Shown piece after piece: positions 8,154 to 17,403 of a stretch of 57,368 nt of DNA; within the stretch, counting starts at the first letter, position 1; each line of letters begins with the position of its first letter. Made by a program: the position numbers and the translations under genes. The notes beneath the pieces are model-generated. The model saw nothing but the letters and a program-made list of their open reading frames with translations, was not told where the DNA came from and searched no databases. Origin of the DNA: an uncultured Croceitalea sp. (GTDB lineage Bacteria; Bacteroidota; Bacteroidia; Flavobacteriales; Flavobacteriaceae); the NCBI GenBank assembly GCA_937959125.1, contig CALGQU010000047.1:1-57368 (forward strand). Reading direction: 5' to 3'.

Positions 8154-9110
8154 CTAGTTAGGCCTGCTAAATGCCATTTTAGGATTGGCGTTCTTTTGCT
8201 TTTGAAACAAGGCTTGTTGCTGCTTTACCGTCATAGTGCTGCCGTCATGGCTCCATCCTGGAGGGCCAAAAACGTACATCAACTTATGGGAAAGCTTAGG
8301 GGATTTCTTCATATCATTCCAGATGTCCTTAAATTCATGGGTAAGAATGACCATAGGATTATAAGATTCCGGGGCGTGTATCACACCATACTTTACATCA
8401 ATATCATCGTCCAATTCCTTCCAAGTACCAAAGAGTTTGTCAAATATGTTTAAAAAGCCACCGTGGTTCTTATCCAGATACTCCACGTTCTGCGCATGAT
8501 GTACTTGGTGCATGGTATGGGTATTAAAGATTTTTTCAATAAAACCCATCTTAGGCACATATACCGAATGTAATTGGAACTGCCAAAGTGCTTCAATCCC
8601 TAAACAGACGACCACCATTTCTGGCGGAAAGCCTATTGCCGTCATCCAAACATAAAAAAGGGGCTTGTACAGAATGGTAAACCAGCCGTTTCTAATGGCC
8701 GTGCCCAAATTGAAGTTGTCCGAAGAGTGATGCACAATATGCGCGGCCCATAACAACCTAATTTCATGGTTGGCCCTATGGAACCAATAGTACGTAAAAT
8801 CATCGGCCAACATACAGAGCAACCAAACGTACCATACATACCCAAAAGATCGGTACCCCAAAAAATTCTGACGGACACCGTCTACCATAGGGTTGCACAA
8901 TTCATACACACCCTCAAAAAGTACGATGGCAAAGACAACCTTAAACAAAGGGCCCAGAATTGCGGATCCAATCCCCATAAATCCGCTAGCGGCCAAATCC
9001 TTCCAATCGTAAAGATCATGGTCCCCATGGGATTTGCTATAGGTAAGTTCAAATAGGATAAAGGCAATAAAAACGGGTACTCCGTATACTAACGGGTTGG
9101 TAAAATCCAT
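8154..9110 (-). CDS. Sterol desaturase/fatty acid hydroxylase family membrane protein
   Basis: A 318-residue membrane protein with several hydrophobic segments in the first 160 residues. It has the three histidine boxes of the diiron hydroxylase superfamily: HRANH (HxxxH), HIVHH (HxxHH) and HTMHQVHH. These ligate two irons that activate oxygen to hydroxylate or desaturate a lipid, carotenoid or sterol-like substrate at the membrane. Length and spacing fit the bacterial ERG3/C5-desaturase-like clade. The substrate cannot be told. It follows parC on the same strand after about 67 bases and could share its transcript. Confidence 0.88.
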   Translation of the reverse strand: MDFTNPLVYGVPVFIAFILFELTYSKSHGDHDLYDWKDLAASGFMGIGSAILGPLFKVVFAIVLFEGVYELCNPMVDGVRQNFLGYRSFGYVWYVWLLCMLADDFTYYWFHRANHEIRLLWAAHIVHHSSDNFNLGTAIRNGWFTILYKPLFYVWMTAIGFPPEMVVVCLGIEALWQFQLHSVYVPKMGFIEKIFNTHTMHQVHHAQNVEYLDKNHGGFLNIFDKLFGTWKELDDDIDVKYGVIHAPESYNPMVILTHEFKDIWNDMKKSPKLSHKLMYVFGPPGWSHDGSTMTVKQQQALFQKQKNANPKMAFSRPN

Positions 9111-9177
9111 CTAATTAATTTAAGTTAAAAGGTTAGCTTTAGTTATGTGCTTCAGGTAATATAGGTGGAAAAACCAT

Positions 9178-11805
9178 CTAAAACAATCTTGTTTGATCAG
9201 AACTTTCATCATTTTTCTTTATGTCACCATCAGGTTTTACAACACTCTCTTCATCTACAACTTCAATTTCATTGGTTTCTTGCATTGTTTTTTCTTCATA
9301 TGGCAATGGTTCCAAGGCATTTACCTGTTTTACCTTTTCTGCGGTCAGTTGGTTGCCCAAAGCTTTTATTCCCTTGACGGATATAAAGTTTTCCACATCT
9401 ACCGTAAGATTGGGTTTTGTTTCTTTGCCCCGCGGTTTAACAAACTCCAAGGTTATCATAGGACGCCAATCCGTCACAATGAGCTCCAATTGCGATTTTG
9501 GATGTTCCGTGATGATCAATTCTTCCTTGCCCGGACTTTCTATTAAAAACCGCTTTAAATAATAACGCTCTTTTTCCCCATCATAATATATAACGGAAAT
9601 AGGTTTGTTGGGAACCCATTTTTCCAGTACGATCATATCATCATCAAACCGGGTATTGAGTTCTGGGGTGATTGTTTTTATGTATCCTTTCTGGTTGGTC
9701 ACTAAAAGCATATCATCCGGTCTAAACTCCCCTAAAAGTTCCCCACGTTCATCTACGTTAAGACGCTGCACAATATCATCGAACCAAATTTTTCGCGGTT
9801 TAAGGGTTGAAAGACCCTTCTCCTTAAGTTCAATGCGCTTTACAGGATATTTGGTCACAATGTTTCCTTTGGACCCCCTACCCTTTATAAGAACGTCCGC
9901 AAAATCCAAATCCCATTTTAGTTTTTTAATACTTCCGGATTGCCGCAAATGTATCGTGACCACCTCTGCTTCACCATTAGGGTTGGCCGTAAAATACAAC
10001 ACCTCAGAGCTTGCTTTGCCCGTTGTCAAGGGGTACAATTTGTCGCGGGTAATGCTCGTTACGTTAAATCGTTTAATATAACTTGGTCCGCCGCGGCCAT
10101 CTTTATAAATCATATTAAAGGTGGTACGCTTGTCCTTTTTCTTGAAAACGGCTACATGGATAATGTTTTTGTCCACAAAGATTTTGGAATCCACCTTGGT
10201 TACCATCATTTCGCCTTTTTTGGTAAATACGATGATATCATCAATATCACTACAATCCGTAACGTACTCGTCCTTACGTAATGAGGTGCCCACAAATCCT
10301 TCTTCCCTATTTACATAGAGCTTGGTGTTTCTTATAACCACCTTGGTGGCCTCTATATCGTCAAAAATTCTGATTTCGGATTTGCGCTCCCTGCCCTTTC
10401 CATACTTTTTCTTAAGTTCTTGGAAATAGGCGATGGCAAAATCAATCAGGTTTTCCAGATGGTTCTTGGTTTCCGCAATACGCTCTTCCAAGGTTTCCAA
10501 ATACTGTTTGGCCTTATCCAAATCGAACTTGGAAATCCGTTTTATCCGTATTTCCGTCAGTCTGGTAATATCTTCTACGGTAACGGCCCTTCTTAAATGT
10601 CCAACATGCGGCTTTAGCCCTTTGTCTATAGCTTCTAGAACACCTTCCCAAGTTTCTTCTTCTTCAATTTCCCTGTAAATGCGGTTTTCGATAAAGATAC
10701 GTTCCAAGGATGCAAAATGCCACTGCTCCTCTAACTCGTTCAGCTGGATTTCCAGTTCTGCCTTGAGCAATTCCACGGTATTATCCGTAGAACGCCGCAA
10801 CATTTCCGTCATCCCCATAAAAATGGGCTTGTTGTCCTCAATGATACACCCTAAAGGTGAAATGGAAGATTCACAAGCCGTAAAAGCATATAAGGCATCA
10901 ATGGTCTTGTCCGGTGATATCCCACTGGGCAGATGCACCAAAATTTCAACCTCAGCAGCGGTGTTGTCCTCTATTTTTTTGATTTTAATCTTGCCCTTAT
11001 CGTTGGCCTTTAAGATAGAATCAATTAAAGTGGAAGTATTGGTTCCGTAAGGTATCTCCTTTATAACCAATGTGTTTTTGTCAAAAGTTTCTATTCTAGC
11101 GCGTACCCGTATCTTTCCACCTCTAAGTCCGTCATTATAGTTGGTAACATCTATGATCCCAGAGGTTGGGAAATCTGGAAATAGCTTGAAACTTCTTCCT
11201 TTTAAATGCTTTATGGAAGCATCTATAAGCTCTAGAAAATTATGTGGCAAGACCTTGGTGGACAGTCCTACGGCGATACCTTCCGCTCCTTGTGCCAAAA
11301 GCAAGGGGAATTTTACGGGAAGGTTGACCGGCTCCTTTTTTCTGCCATCATAGGAGAGCTGCCATTCCGTAATTTTTGGACTAAAAATAACGTCCAACGC
11401 AAATTTTGAGAGTCGTGCTTCAATGTATCGGGAGGCCGCAGCACGGTCCCCGGTAAGGATATTTCCCCAATTCCCTTGGGTATCGATAAGCAAATCCTTT
11501 TGCCCTATCTGCACCATGGCGTCTGCAATACTTGCATCCCCGTGCGGGTGATACTGCATGGTATGGCCCACCACATTGGCCACTTTATTGTAACGTCCGT
11601 CATCCAACTCTTTTAGCGAGTGCATAATCCGCCGTTGTACGGGCTTAAAACCATCCTCAATAGCGGGAACGGCCCGTTCTAGAATTACATAGGAGGCATA
11701 GTCCAAAAACCAATCTTTATACATGCCCGTCACTCGGGTCAGCGCATCTCCAGAACTTCCTTCTTCCTTAGGAAAATCCGCAGCCAACTCTTCATTCTCT
11801 TCCAT
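9178..11805 (-). CDS. parC: DNA topoisomerase IV subunit A
   Basis: An 875-residue type IIA topoisomerase A subunit, which cuts and rejoins DNA to separate sister chromosomes. The breakage-reunion domain starts near residue 30 (ERAVPAIEDGFKPVQRRI), the catalytic tyrosine is Tyr127 in AAASRYIEA, and the Greek-key C-terminal beta-pinwheel occupies roughly residues 490-840. The quinolone-site loop reads HPHGDASIADAMV, with Ala where E. coli ParC has Ser80 and Asp where it has Glu84. An acidic tail ends the protein. It lies 26 bases downstream of parE in the same orientation, which supports ParC over GyrA. Confidence 0.93.
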   Translation of the reverse strand: MEENEELAADFPKEEGSSGDALTRVTGMYKDWFLDYASYVILERAVPAIEDGFKPVQRRIMHSLKELDDGRYNKVANVVGHTMQYHPHGDASIADAMVQIGQKDLLIDTQGNWGNILTGDRAAASRYIEARLSKFALDVIFSPKITEWQLSYDGRKKEPVNLPVKFPLLLAQGAEGIAVGLSTKVLPHNFLELIDASIKHLKGRSFKLFPDFPTSGIIDVTNYNDGLRGGKIRVRARIETFDKNTLVIKEIPYGTNTSTLIDSILKANDKGKIKIKKIEDNTAAEVEILVHLPSGISPDKTIDALYAFTACESSISPLGCIIEDNKPIFMGMTEMLRRSTDNTVELLKAELEIQLNELEEQWHFASLERIFIENRIYREIEEEETWEGVLEAIDKGLKPHVGHLRRAVTVEDITRLTEIRIKRISKFDLDKAKQYLETLEERIAETKNHLENLIDFAIAYFQELKKKYGKGRERKSEIRIFDDIEATKVVIRNTKLYVNREEGFVGTSLRKDEYVTDCSDIDDIIVFTKKGEMMVTKVDSKIFVDKNIIHVAVFKKKDKRTTFNMIYKDGRGGPSYIKRFNVTSITRDKLYPLTTGKASSEVLYFTANPNGEAEVVTIHLRQSGSIKKLKWDLDFADVLIKGRGSKGNIVTKYPVKRIELKEKGLSTLKPRKIWFDDIVQRLNVDERGELLGEFRPDDMLLVTNQKGYIKTITPELNTRFDDDMIVLEKWVPNKPISVIYYDGEKERYYLKRFLIESPGKEELIITEHPKSQLELIVTDWRPMITLEFVKPRGKETKPNLTVDVENFISVKGIKALGNQLTAEKVKQVNALEPLPYEEKTMQETNEIEVVDEESVVKPDGDIKKNDESSDQTRLF

Positions 11806-11831
11806 GTATTTTTAAAATCTTATCTATTGGA

Positions 11832-13688
11832 TTATAGTTGGTTTTCTTCAACTAAATCAAGTTCTACTTTAAGGTTGTTAATGATAAATTCTTGCCTGTC
11901 CGGGGTGTTCTTGCCCATATAGAATTTAAGGAGTTCCTCTATGGACATCGCCTTGTCCAGCATCACAGGTTCCAAACGGATATCATCGCCGATAAAATGT
12001 TTAAACTCGTCCGGAGATATTTCACCCAGTCCTTTAAAGCGGGTGATTTCTGGTTTTCCACTTAGTTTTCCAATAGCGTTTCTGCGTTCTTCATCACTAT
12101 AACAATAAATGGTTTCTTTTTTATTGCGAACCCTAAATAGTGGGGTTTGCAGAATATACAGGTGGTTTTCCTTTATCAATTCTGGAAAGAACTGTAGAAA
12201 GAAGGTAATGAGCAGCAAACGGATGTGCATACCGTCCACATCCGCATCCGTAGCAATGACGATATTGTTATACCGCAGGTCTTCCATGGAGTCCTCAATA
12301 TTCAAGGCGGCCTGCAACAAATTGAACTCCTCGTTTTCGTATACGATTTTTTTGGACATCCCATAGGAATTCAATGGCTTTCCCCTGAGGCTAAAGACCG
12401 CTTGGGTATTGACATCCCTGGATTTTGTAATGGAACCGGAAGCGGAATCTCCTTCCGTAATGAACAAGGTACTCTCCAAACGCCTGTCCTTTTTCATATC
12501 TTGCAAGTGTACCCTGCAATCCCGGAGCTTTTTGTTATGTAGGCTGGCTTTTTTGGCGCGATCCCTTGCCAGTTTCCGGATACCAGAAAGTTCTTTACGC
12601 TCCTTCTCTGCCTGAATTATTTTTCGCTGAAGAAGGTCCTTGGCATCTGGATTCTTATGAAGGTAGTTGTCCAAATACCGCCCAATAAAGTCGTTGATAT
12701 AGGTTCTCACCGTAGGGAGGGTGCCCCCCATTTCCGTAGACCCCAATTTGGTTTTGGTCTGACTTTCAAAAACAGGCTCCATGACCTTAATGGCGATTGC
12801 GGAAATAATGGATTTACGAATATCCGAAGCATCATAATTCTTACCAAAATGCTCGCGTACCGTTTTGACCAGAGCTTCCCTAAAAGCCGCCTGATGCGTT
12901 CCTCCCTGGGTAGTATGCTGCCCGTTTACAAAAGAATGGTATTCCTCGCTATACTGGGTTTTACTATGTGTCAACGCTACCTCAATATCATCACCTTTAA
13001 GGTGTATGATCGGATACAAAAAGTCTTCTGTATTGTTATTGTCCTCCAGTAAATCCTTAAGTCCATTTTCTGAATGGAATTTTTCACCATTAAAAACAAT
13101 GGTAAGCCCAGGATTTAGGTACACGTAATTTTTGAGCATGCGTTCCACATACTCGTTCCTATACTTGAATTTCTTGAAAATGGCTTCGTCCGGCACAAAA
13201 CTGACCTGGGTACCCCGGCGTTTGCTAGAATCTACAAGTTCTTCATTGACCAAATTACCAGCTTTGAACTCTGCTGCCTTGGCCTTGCCGTCCCTTATGG
13301 ACTCTACCTTAAAGTAATTGGAAAGGGCGTTGACCGCTTTGGTCCCTACACCATTCAATCCGACCGATTTTTTAAAGGCACGGGAGTCGTACTTACCACC
13401 GGTATTCATTTTGGAGACCACATCCACTACTTTTCCCAAGGGAATACCGCGGCCGTAATCACGCACCCGTACTTCACTTTCCTTAATGTTGATCTCAATG
13501 GTCTTACCGGCACCCATGACAAACTCATCGATACAATTATCAATGACTTCCTTTAATAAGATATAAATACCATCATCTGCAGAAGAGCCGTCACCAAGCT
13601 TACCAATGTACATCCCGGGGCGCATACGAATATGCTCCTTCCAGTCCAGCGAACGGATGTTGTCTTCTGTATATTGGGTATTTGCCAT
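11832..13688 (-). CDS. parE: DNA topoisomerase IV subunit B
   Basis: A 618-residue ATPase subunit of topoisomerase IV. GHKL ATPase motifs are visible ([35 protein letters not shown]), followed by the transducer domain and the TOPRIM motifs TEGDSASGS and [13 protein letters not shown] that bind magnesium. It lacks the extra insert found in many GyrB proteins. It is the first gene of the parE-parC unit, and the 280 bases upstream, shared with the end of ychF, must hold the promoter. I found no full TAnnTTTG match there. Confidence 0.95.
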   Translation of the reverse strand: MANTQYTEDNIRSLDWKEHIRMRPGMYIGKLGDGSSADDGIYILLKEVIDNCIDEFVMGAGKTIEINIKESEVRVRDYGRGIPLGKVVDVVSKMNTGGKYDSRAFKKSVGLNGVGTKAVNALSNYFKVESIRDGKAKAAEFKAGNLVNEELVDSSKRRGTQVSFVPDEAIFKKFKYRNEYVERMLKNYVYLNPGLTIVFNGEKFHSENGLKDLLEDNNNTEDFLYPIIHLKGDDIEVALTHSKTQYSEEYHSFVNGQHTTQGGTHQAAFREALVKTVREHFGKNYDASDIRKSIISAIAIKVMEPVFESQTKTKLGSTEMGGTLPTVRTYINDFIGRYLDNYLHKNPDAKDLLQRKIIQAEKERKELSGIRKLARDRAKKASLHNKKLRDCRVHLQDMKKDRRLESTLFITEGDSASGSITKSRDVNTQAVFSLRGKPLNSYGMSKKIVYENEEFNLLQAALNIEDSMEDLRYNNIVIATDADVDGMHIRLLLITFFLQFFPELIKENHLYILQTPLFRVRNKKETIYCYSDEERRNAIGKLSGKPEITRFKGLGEISPDEFKHFIGDDIRLEPVMLDKAMSIEELLKFYMGKNTPDRQEFIINNLKVELDLVEENQL

Positions 13689-13970
13689 GTGTTTTGTTGA
13701 TAGTCCTTGTTAATGGTCGTTAGTGCAATGGTTCCGTAATACTGGTCACCAACTAAAAACCGTCACGTATAACTATTTAAAAGCTAAATATAAAATTTAG
13801 GGTGAAAAATCAAAATGCTAGCCAAGGAAAGTAATCAACAAATACCTTTTTGTTTTGTTAATAGTTCTTTAACATGATTTTTCATGTCCCGTTTTAGCAC
13901 TATAGATTGTACAGCATCACACTTTGCGCAACGTTACTAAAAATAGTTTTTTCTAAGCCCCGTAAACCTA

Positions 13971-15065
13971 TTAGACATTGAACCTAAAATGCATTACGTC
14001 TCCATCCTTAACAACATACTCTTTTCCTTCGACACGCATTTTTCCCGCTTCTTTAACCTTGGTCTCACTACCATATGCCACATAGTCACCATATGATATC
14101 ACCTCTGCCCTAATAAATCCTTTTTCAAAATCCGTATGGATGACCCCGGCAGCTTGCGGTGCCGTTGCCCCAATAGGAATGGTCCATGCCCTGACTTCTT
14201 TTTCCCCGGCGGTAAAGTAAGTCTCCAAATTCAATAAACGGTACGCTCCTCTAATGAGCTTTGCGGAACCGGGTTCTTGCAAGCCTAAATCTTCCAAAAA
14301 TAACTGACGCTCTTCAAAGGTTTCCAATTCTGTAATATCCGCTTCCGTGCCTACGGCCAAGAAAATCACCTCGGCATTTTCATGGGCTACCGTCGCTTTT
14401 ACTTTTTCTACATAGGCATTTCCTTCTGCTGCCGCATCTTCATCCACATTACAAACATAGAGTACGGGTTTATCGGTTATTAATTGCAAAGGTTTTACAA
14501 ATTCCGTTTTTTCATCGTCGGTAACGGCAATGGCCCGTACAGAAGTACCCGCTTCCAAACCGTCTTTTAAGGTTTGTAAAACTGCAGCTTCCTTTTGGGC
14601 GTCCTTATTTCCTGTTTTAGCGGCGCGTTTAACCTTATCCAGTTTTTTATCTACACTTTCCAAATCCTTTAGCTGGAGTTCCATATCAATGGTTTCCTTA
14701 TCCCTTATAGGGTCTACGGATCCATCAACATGGACAATATTATCATTGTCAAAACAACGCAAAACATGGAGAATGGCATCGGTCTCCCTAATATTTCCTA
14801 AAAACTGGTTGCCTAATCCCTCGCCCTTGCTGGCCCCCTTGACCAAACCGGCGATATCAACGATCTCTACGGTAGCGGGAATCACTTTCTCTGGATTGAC
14901 CAAAGATTCCAGTTTTTCCAATCTAGAATCCGGTACGTTGACCACCCCAATATTGGGTTCTATGGTACAAAAAGGGAAGTTCGCACTTTGCGCTTTGGCA
15001 TTGGACAAGCAGTTAAAAAGGGTTGATTTGCCCACATTGGGCAATCCTACGATACCAGCTTTCAT
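13971..15065 (-). CDS. ychF: Redox-regulated ATPase YchF/OLA1
   Basis: A 364-residue P-loop protein of the Obg-like family that binds the ribosome and prefers ATP. The Walker A motif GLPNVGKST, the switch segment NFPFCTIEPNIGVV and the DIAGLVKGASKGEGLGNQFL G3 region are clear. A coiled-coil insert (about residues 130-170) and a C-terminal TGS domain ending in GDVMHFRFNV complete the family layout. The gene is alone on its strand, with a full-match -7 box just upstream. Confidence 0.96.
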   Translation of the reverse strand: MKAGIVGLPNVGKSTLFNCLSNAKAQSANFPFCTIEPNIGVVNVPDSRLEKLESLVNPEKVIPATVEIVDIAGLVKGASKGEGLGNQFLGNIRETDAILHVLRCFDNDNIVHVDGSVDPIRDKETIDMELQLKDLESVDKKLDKVKRAAKTGNKDAQKEAAVLQTLKDGLEAGTSVRAIAVTDDEKTEFVKPLQLITDKPVLYVCNVDEDAAAEGNAYVEKVKATVAHENAEVIFLAVGTEADITELETFEERQLFLEDLGLQEPGSAKLIRGAYRLLNLETYFTAGEKEVRAWTIPIGATAPQAAGVIHTDFEKGFIRAEVISYGDYVAYGSETKVKEAGKMRVEGKEYVVKDGDVMHFRFNV

Positions 15066-15083
15066 TCTTTAATTTTTAAGGCT

Positions 15084-15091
15084 GCAAAGAT
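15084..15091 (-). promoter_or_regulatory. -7 promoter box TATCTTTG for ychF
   Basis: Minus-strand TATCTTTG is a full match to TAnnTTTG and is identical to the box before proline dehydrogenase. It lies 18 bases before the ychF start codon. Confidence 0.6.
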
Positions 15092-15217
15092 AAGTCTAAC
15101 TTTTTTGCTTTTAATGGTCAAAAAGAAACACTTCATCGAAGAGTCACTATTTTTTAAAAGATAACCACAATAAAACTGGGGAATTTATTGTTAATTATAG
15201 CAAATAGCCCCCAAAAA

Positions 15218-15646
15218 ATGCAGAAAGCCTACTTTGACGTTGCTTACGTGATAGATGACAGTAAGATTGCCGGTAAGATACACTCCAAAATAGTCCAAAA
15301 ACTACAATTAGCGAGGGAAATCAAAAACTACCACAACCCAGTGTACGGTCTTAAAAACTTGGTCCAAGATTTGGTAGATCAAAAGAAAGTCCTTCTACTC
15401 GTAGATTTGGACATGCCCCATCTCAATGGGACGGATTTACTGGAAGTTCTTTCCAAAATGCGTGTTGATTCACAACAACTTAGCGTTTATATTATAAGCT
15501 CCACCCTTGGAGAACATTTGCATAAAGAGATTTTGTATAACCGATTTGTAAGAAGACACTTGACCAAACCTTTAAAAAAAGAGGAGCTTGTCGTCCATCA
15601 ACTTAAACTGTTGTACAAGAGAAATGTCCAACGTAAAGTGGGGTAG
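15218..15646 (+). CDS. Stand-alone response regulator receiver domain
   Basis: A 142-residue single-domain receiver. The acidic pair is in VIDDSK, the phosphorylated Asp is in LLLVDLDMPHLNG, and the conserved Thr/Ser and Lys follow in IISSTLGEH and LTKPLKKEEL. There is no output domain, so it should act by protein contact or in a phosphorelay, as CheY- or Spo0F-like proteins do. I chose the ATG at 15218 since the only upstream start is a TTG adding ten residues that do not fit the fold. No histidine kinase is nearby. Confidence 0.85.
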   Translation: MQKAYFDVAYVIDDSKIAGKIHSKIVQKLQLAREIKNYHNPVYGLKNLVQDLVDQKKVLLLVDLDMPHLNGTDLLEVLSKMRVDSQQLSVYIISSTLGEHLHKEILYNRFVRRHLTKPLKKEELVVHQLKLLYKRNVQRKVG

Positions 15647-15675
15647 CCCAATACAAAGGGAACAACAATATCTTT

Positions 15676-15801
15676 TTAGAGTCCACTAAAAAATTGGTAG
15701 GCCATAAGTATGATAAAAGCCAGGATGCCAAGGATGGCCAAAGCGGATAAGACACATCCAATGTCCTTCCAAATACCATGATATTCTTTTTCTTCTTCCA
15801 T
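15676..15801 (-). CDS. 41-residue single-span membrane protein
   Basis: A short frame, MEEEKEYHGIWKDIG followed by a hydrophobic helix (about residues 15-37) and a short tail ending SGL. The acidic N-terminus and the clean membrane helix suggest a real gene. Its start codon lies immediately after the T-run of the ferredoxin terminator, so it would be expressed by read-through or from a promoter overlapping the hairpin. I do not recognise a family. Confidence 0.5.
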   Translation of the reverse strand: MEEEKEYHGIWKDIGCVLSALAILGILAFIILMAYQFFSGL

Positions 15802-15829
15802 AAAAAAACCCGAATCCTTTAGATTCGGG
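15802..15829 (-). terminator. Rho-independent terminator of the ferredoxin gene
   Basis: A perfect 8-bp stem (CCCGAATC/GATTCGGG) with a 5-base loop, followed on the minus strand by seven Ts. It lies 25 bases past the ferredoxin stop codon. Confidence 0.85.
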
Positions 15830-15854
15830 CTAAAATACTTGTTTTCTTTCTGGT

Positions 15855-16208
15855 TTATCCCTCAGGATGCATAAAACGTTGTTTTCCCAAAAGCTCTTCT
15901 TCTGTTTCTACCCTATCCTCATCTGGGACACAACAGTCCACGGGACATACGGCGGCACATTGGGGTTCTTCATGGAAACCCATACATTCCGTACACTTAT
16001 CCGGGGAAATGTAGTATATCTCGTCACTTACAGGCTCTTGGACCTCATCTGCATTGACTGCTTTACCGTCTGGTAAAACGACATCCCCTTCTAAGGATGT
16101 TCCATCGCTATAACGCCATTCATCGGCACCTTCATAAATTGCCGTGTTTGGACATTCCGGTTCGCAAGCCCCACAATTGATGCACTCATCCGTTATAATA
16201 ATCGCCAT
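15855..16208 (-). CDS. 4Fe-4S dicluster ferredoxin
   Basis: A 117-residue electron carrier. The first cluster motif is [12 protein letters not shown]. The second is [21 protein letters not shown], with the long spacing typical of the 7-8Fe ferredoxins of Bacteroidota. An acidic insert of about 40 residues ([15 protein letters not shown]...) lies between the motifs. It is divergent from the LuxC-like acyl-CoA reductase, and the two may be co-regulated from the compact region between them. A terminator follows closely. Confidence 0.94.
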   Translation of the reverse strand: MAIIITDECINCGACEPECPNTAIYEGADEWRYSDGTSLEGDVVLPDGKAVNADEVQEPVSDEIYYISPDKCTECMGFHEEPQCAAVCPVDCCVPDEDRVETEEELLGKQRFMHPEG

Positions 16209-16222
16209 ATCTATAATTTTTC

Positions 16223-16243
16223 ATGCCAAAATCCCTTTGGCAT
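16223..16243. promoter_or_regulatory. Perfect inverted repeat in the ferredoxin leader
   Basis: ATGCCAAA-N5-TTTGGCAT is a perfect 8-bp inverted repeat. It lies inside the predicted 5' leader of the ferredoxin message, 15 bases before its start codon, and just upstream of the -7 box of the opposite gene. It could be an operator for both genes or an RNA hairpin that controls ferredoxin translation. Confidence 0.5.
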
Positions 16244-16246
16244 TGC

Positions 16247-16264
16247 TACTTTTGCACAAAAATA
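16247..16264. promoter_or_regulatory. Back-to-back -7 boxes for ferredoxin and acyl-CoA reductase
   Basis: TACTTTTG on the plus strand (16247-16254) and TATTTTTG on the minus strand (16257-16264) are both full TAnnTTTG matches, two bases apart and pointing in opposite directions. They would serve the acyl-CoA reductase and the ferredoxin respectively, and polymerases could not occupy both at once. Confidence 0.55.
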
Positions 16265-16292
16265 AACCCTAGTAAATTAGTATACAACTATA

Positions 16293-17339
16293 ATGACGGT
16301 ACAGACCTCCATTTTAGATGCTTTTCACCGGCTTGGCACTTTTTTAACGGAATTTTGTGAAGATAGTCACCCTGCCGATTCCCAATGGGCGCAAGAACTT
16401 AAGGATACCGTTTTAAAAGCTGGGCAACAGAATAGCTGGTTTACCCAGGAAAACGTTCACTACGCCTTACGCCAATGGGGAGGGTTATTACAACGGGAAA
16501 ACCTAACATATTGGTTGGGCAGCTATAGGGGCAAAGCACCTAAAAAACCAAAAACCATTGCCGTCATTATGGCGGGGAATATTCCGCTAGTGGGGTTTCA
16601 TGACTTTCTTTGTGTACTGTTAAGCGGAAATTCCGTCTTGGTAAAACCCTCTTCCAACGATAGTCATTTGCTTCCCTTTCTTTCCAAGTTTTTAGTGGGC
16701 CAAGCACCAGAACTGGAAAATCGTATTCGTTTCACTGAAGGGAAACTATCGGATTTCGAGGCCGTAATCGCCACGGGAAGTACCAATACAGGGCGTTACT
16801 TTGAGTATTATTTTAAAAAATACCCCTGTATCATCCGTAAGAACAGAAATTCCGTTGCGGTACTCACAGGTACCGAAACCCAAAAGGAGCTAACGGCTTT
16901 AGGCCAAGACGTATTCCGGTATTTTGGATTGGGTTGTCGCAGTATATCTAAACTAATGGTCCCAAAAGGATATGATTTCGCCTCTTTTTTTGAAGCCATT
17001 TACCCCTATAACGAAATCATTAACAACCATAAATACGCCAATAACTACGATTATAACAAGGCCGTTTTCTTAATGTCCGATTTTAAGATTCTCGACAATA
17101 ACTTTCTCCTTATCAAAGAAGATGGGGGCTTTGGTTCCCCCATTGGCACCTTGTTCTATGAATTTTATGAAGACACCGCTTCATTAACACAATATCTAGA
17201 GGACGCTAAAGAGAACTTGCAATGCGTTGTTGGCAAGATCAATATTCCAAATACCATACCGTTGGGGAGTACCCAGTTACCACAGCTTAATGACTATGCA
17301 GATGGCGTGGATACCCTAAAATTCCTGATGGAACTCTAA
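16293..17339 (+). CDS. LuxC-like acyl-CoA reductase
   Basis: A 348-residue member of the LuxC/acyl-CoA reductase family, related to aldehyde dehydrogenases, which reduces acyl-CoA or acyl-enzyme to aldehyde with NAD(P)H. Visible features are IAVIMAGNIPLVGFHDFLCVLLSGN near the N-terminus, the VIATGSTNTGRYFEYYF nucleotide region, RKNRNSVAVL, and FRYFGLGCRSISKL with the cysteine expected as nucleophile. It heads a run of plus-strand genes with serC and the serA-like gene, 64 bases before serC. No light-emission genes are nearby, so a luminescence role is not implied. Confidence 0.85.
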   Translation: MTVQTSILDAFHRLGTFLTEFCEDSHPADSQWAQELKDTVLKAGQQNSWFTQENVHYALRQWGGLLQRENLTYWLGSYRGKAPKKPKTIAVIMAGNIPLVGFHDFLCVLLSGNSVLVKPSSNDSHLLPFLSKFLVGQAPELENRIRFTEGKLSDFEAVIATGSTNTGRYFEYYFKKYPCIIRKNRNSVAVLTGTETQKELTALGQDVFRYFGLGCRSISKLMVPKGYDFASFFEAIYPYNEIINNHKYANNYDYNKAVFLMSDFKILDNNFLLIKEDGGFGSPIGTLFYEFYEDTASLTQYLEDAKENLQCVVGKINIPNTIPLGSTQLPQLNDYADGVDTLKFLMEL

Positions 17340-17403
17340 TTTTTGCCTCCAGTTTTTCCTTTTCCTTTTTTTTCAGACCTTTATCGCTTAACTATTTTAA
17401 AAG

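Noticed and set aside
16293-17339. Bioluminescence role for the LuxC-like reductase
   Set aside because: No luxA, luxB, luxD or luxE homologue is nearby. The gene sits with ferredoxin and serine synthesis genes, so a general acyl-CoA reductase is the safer call.
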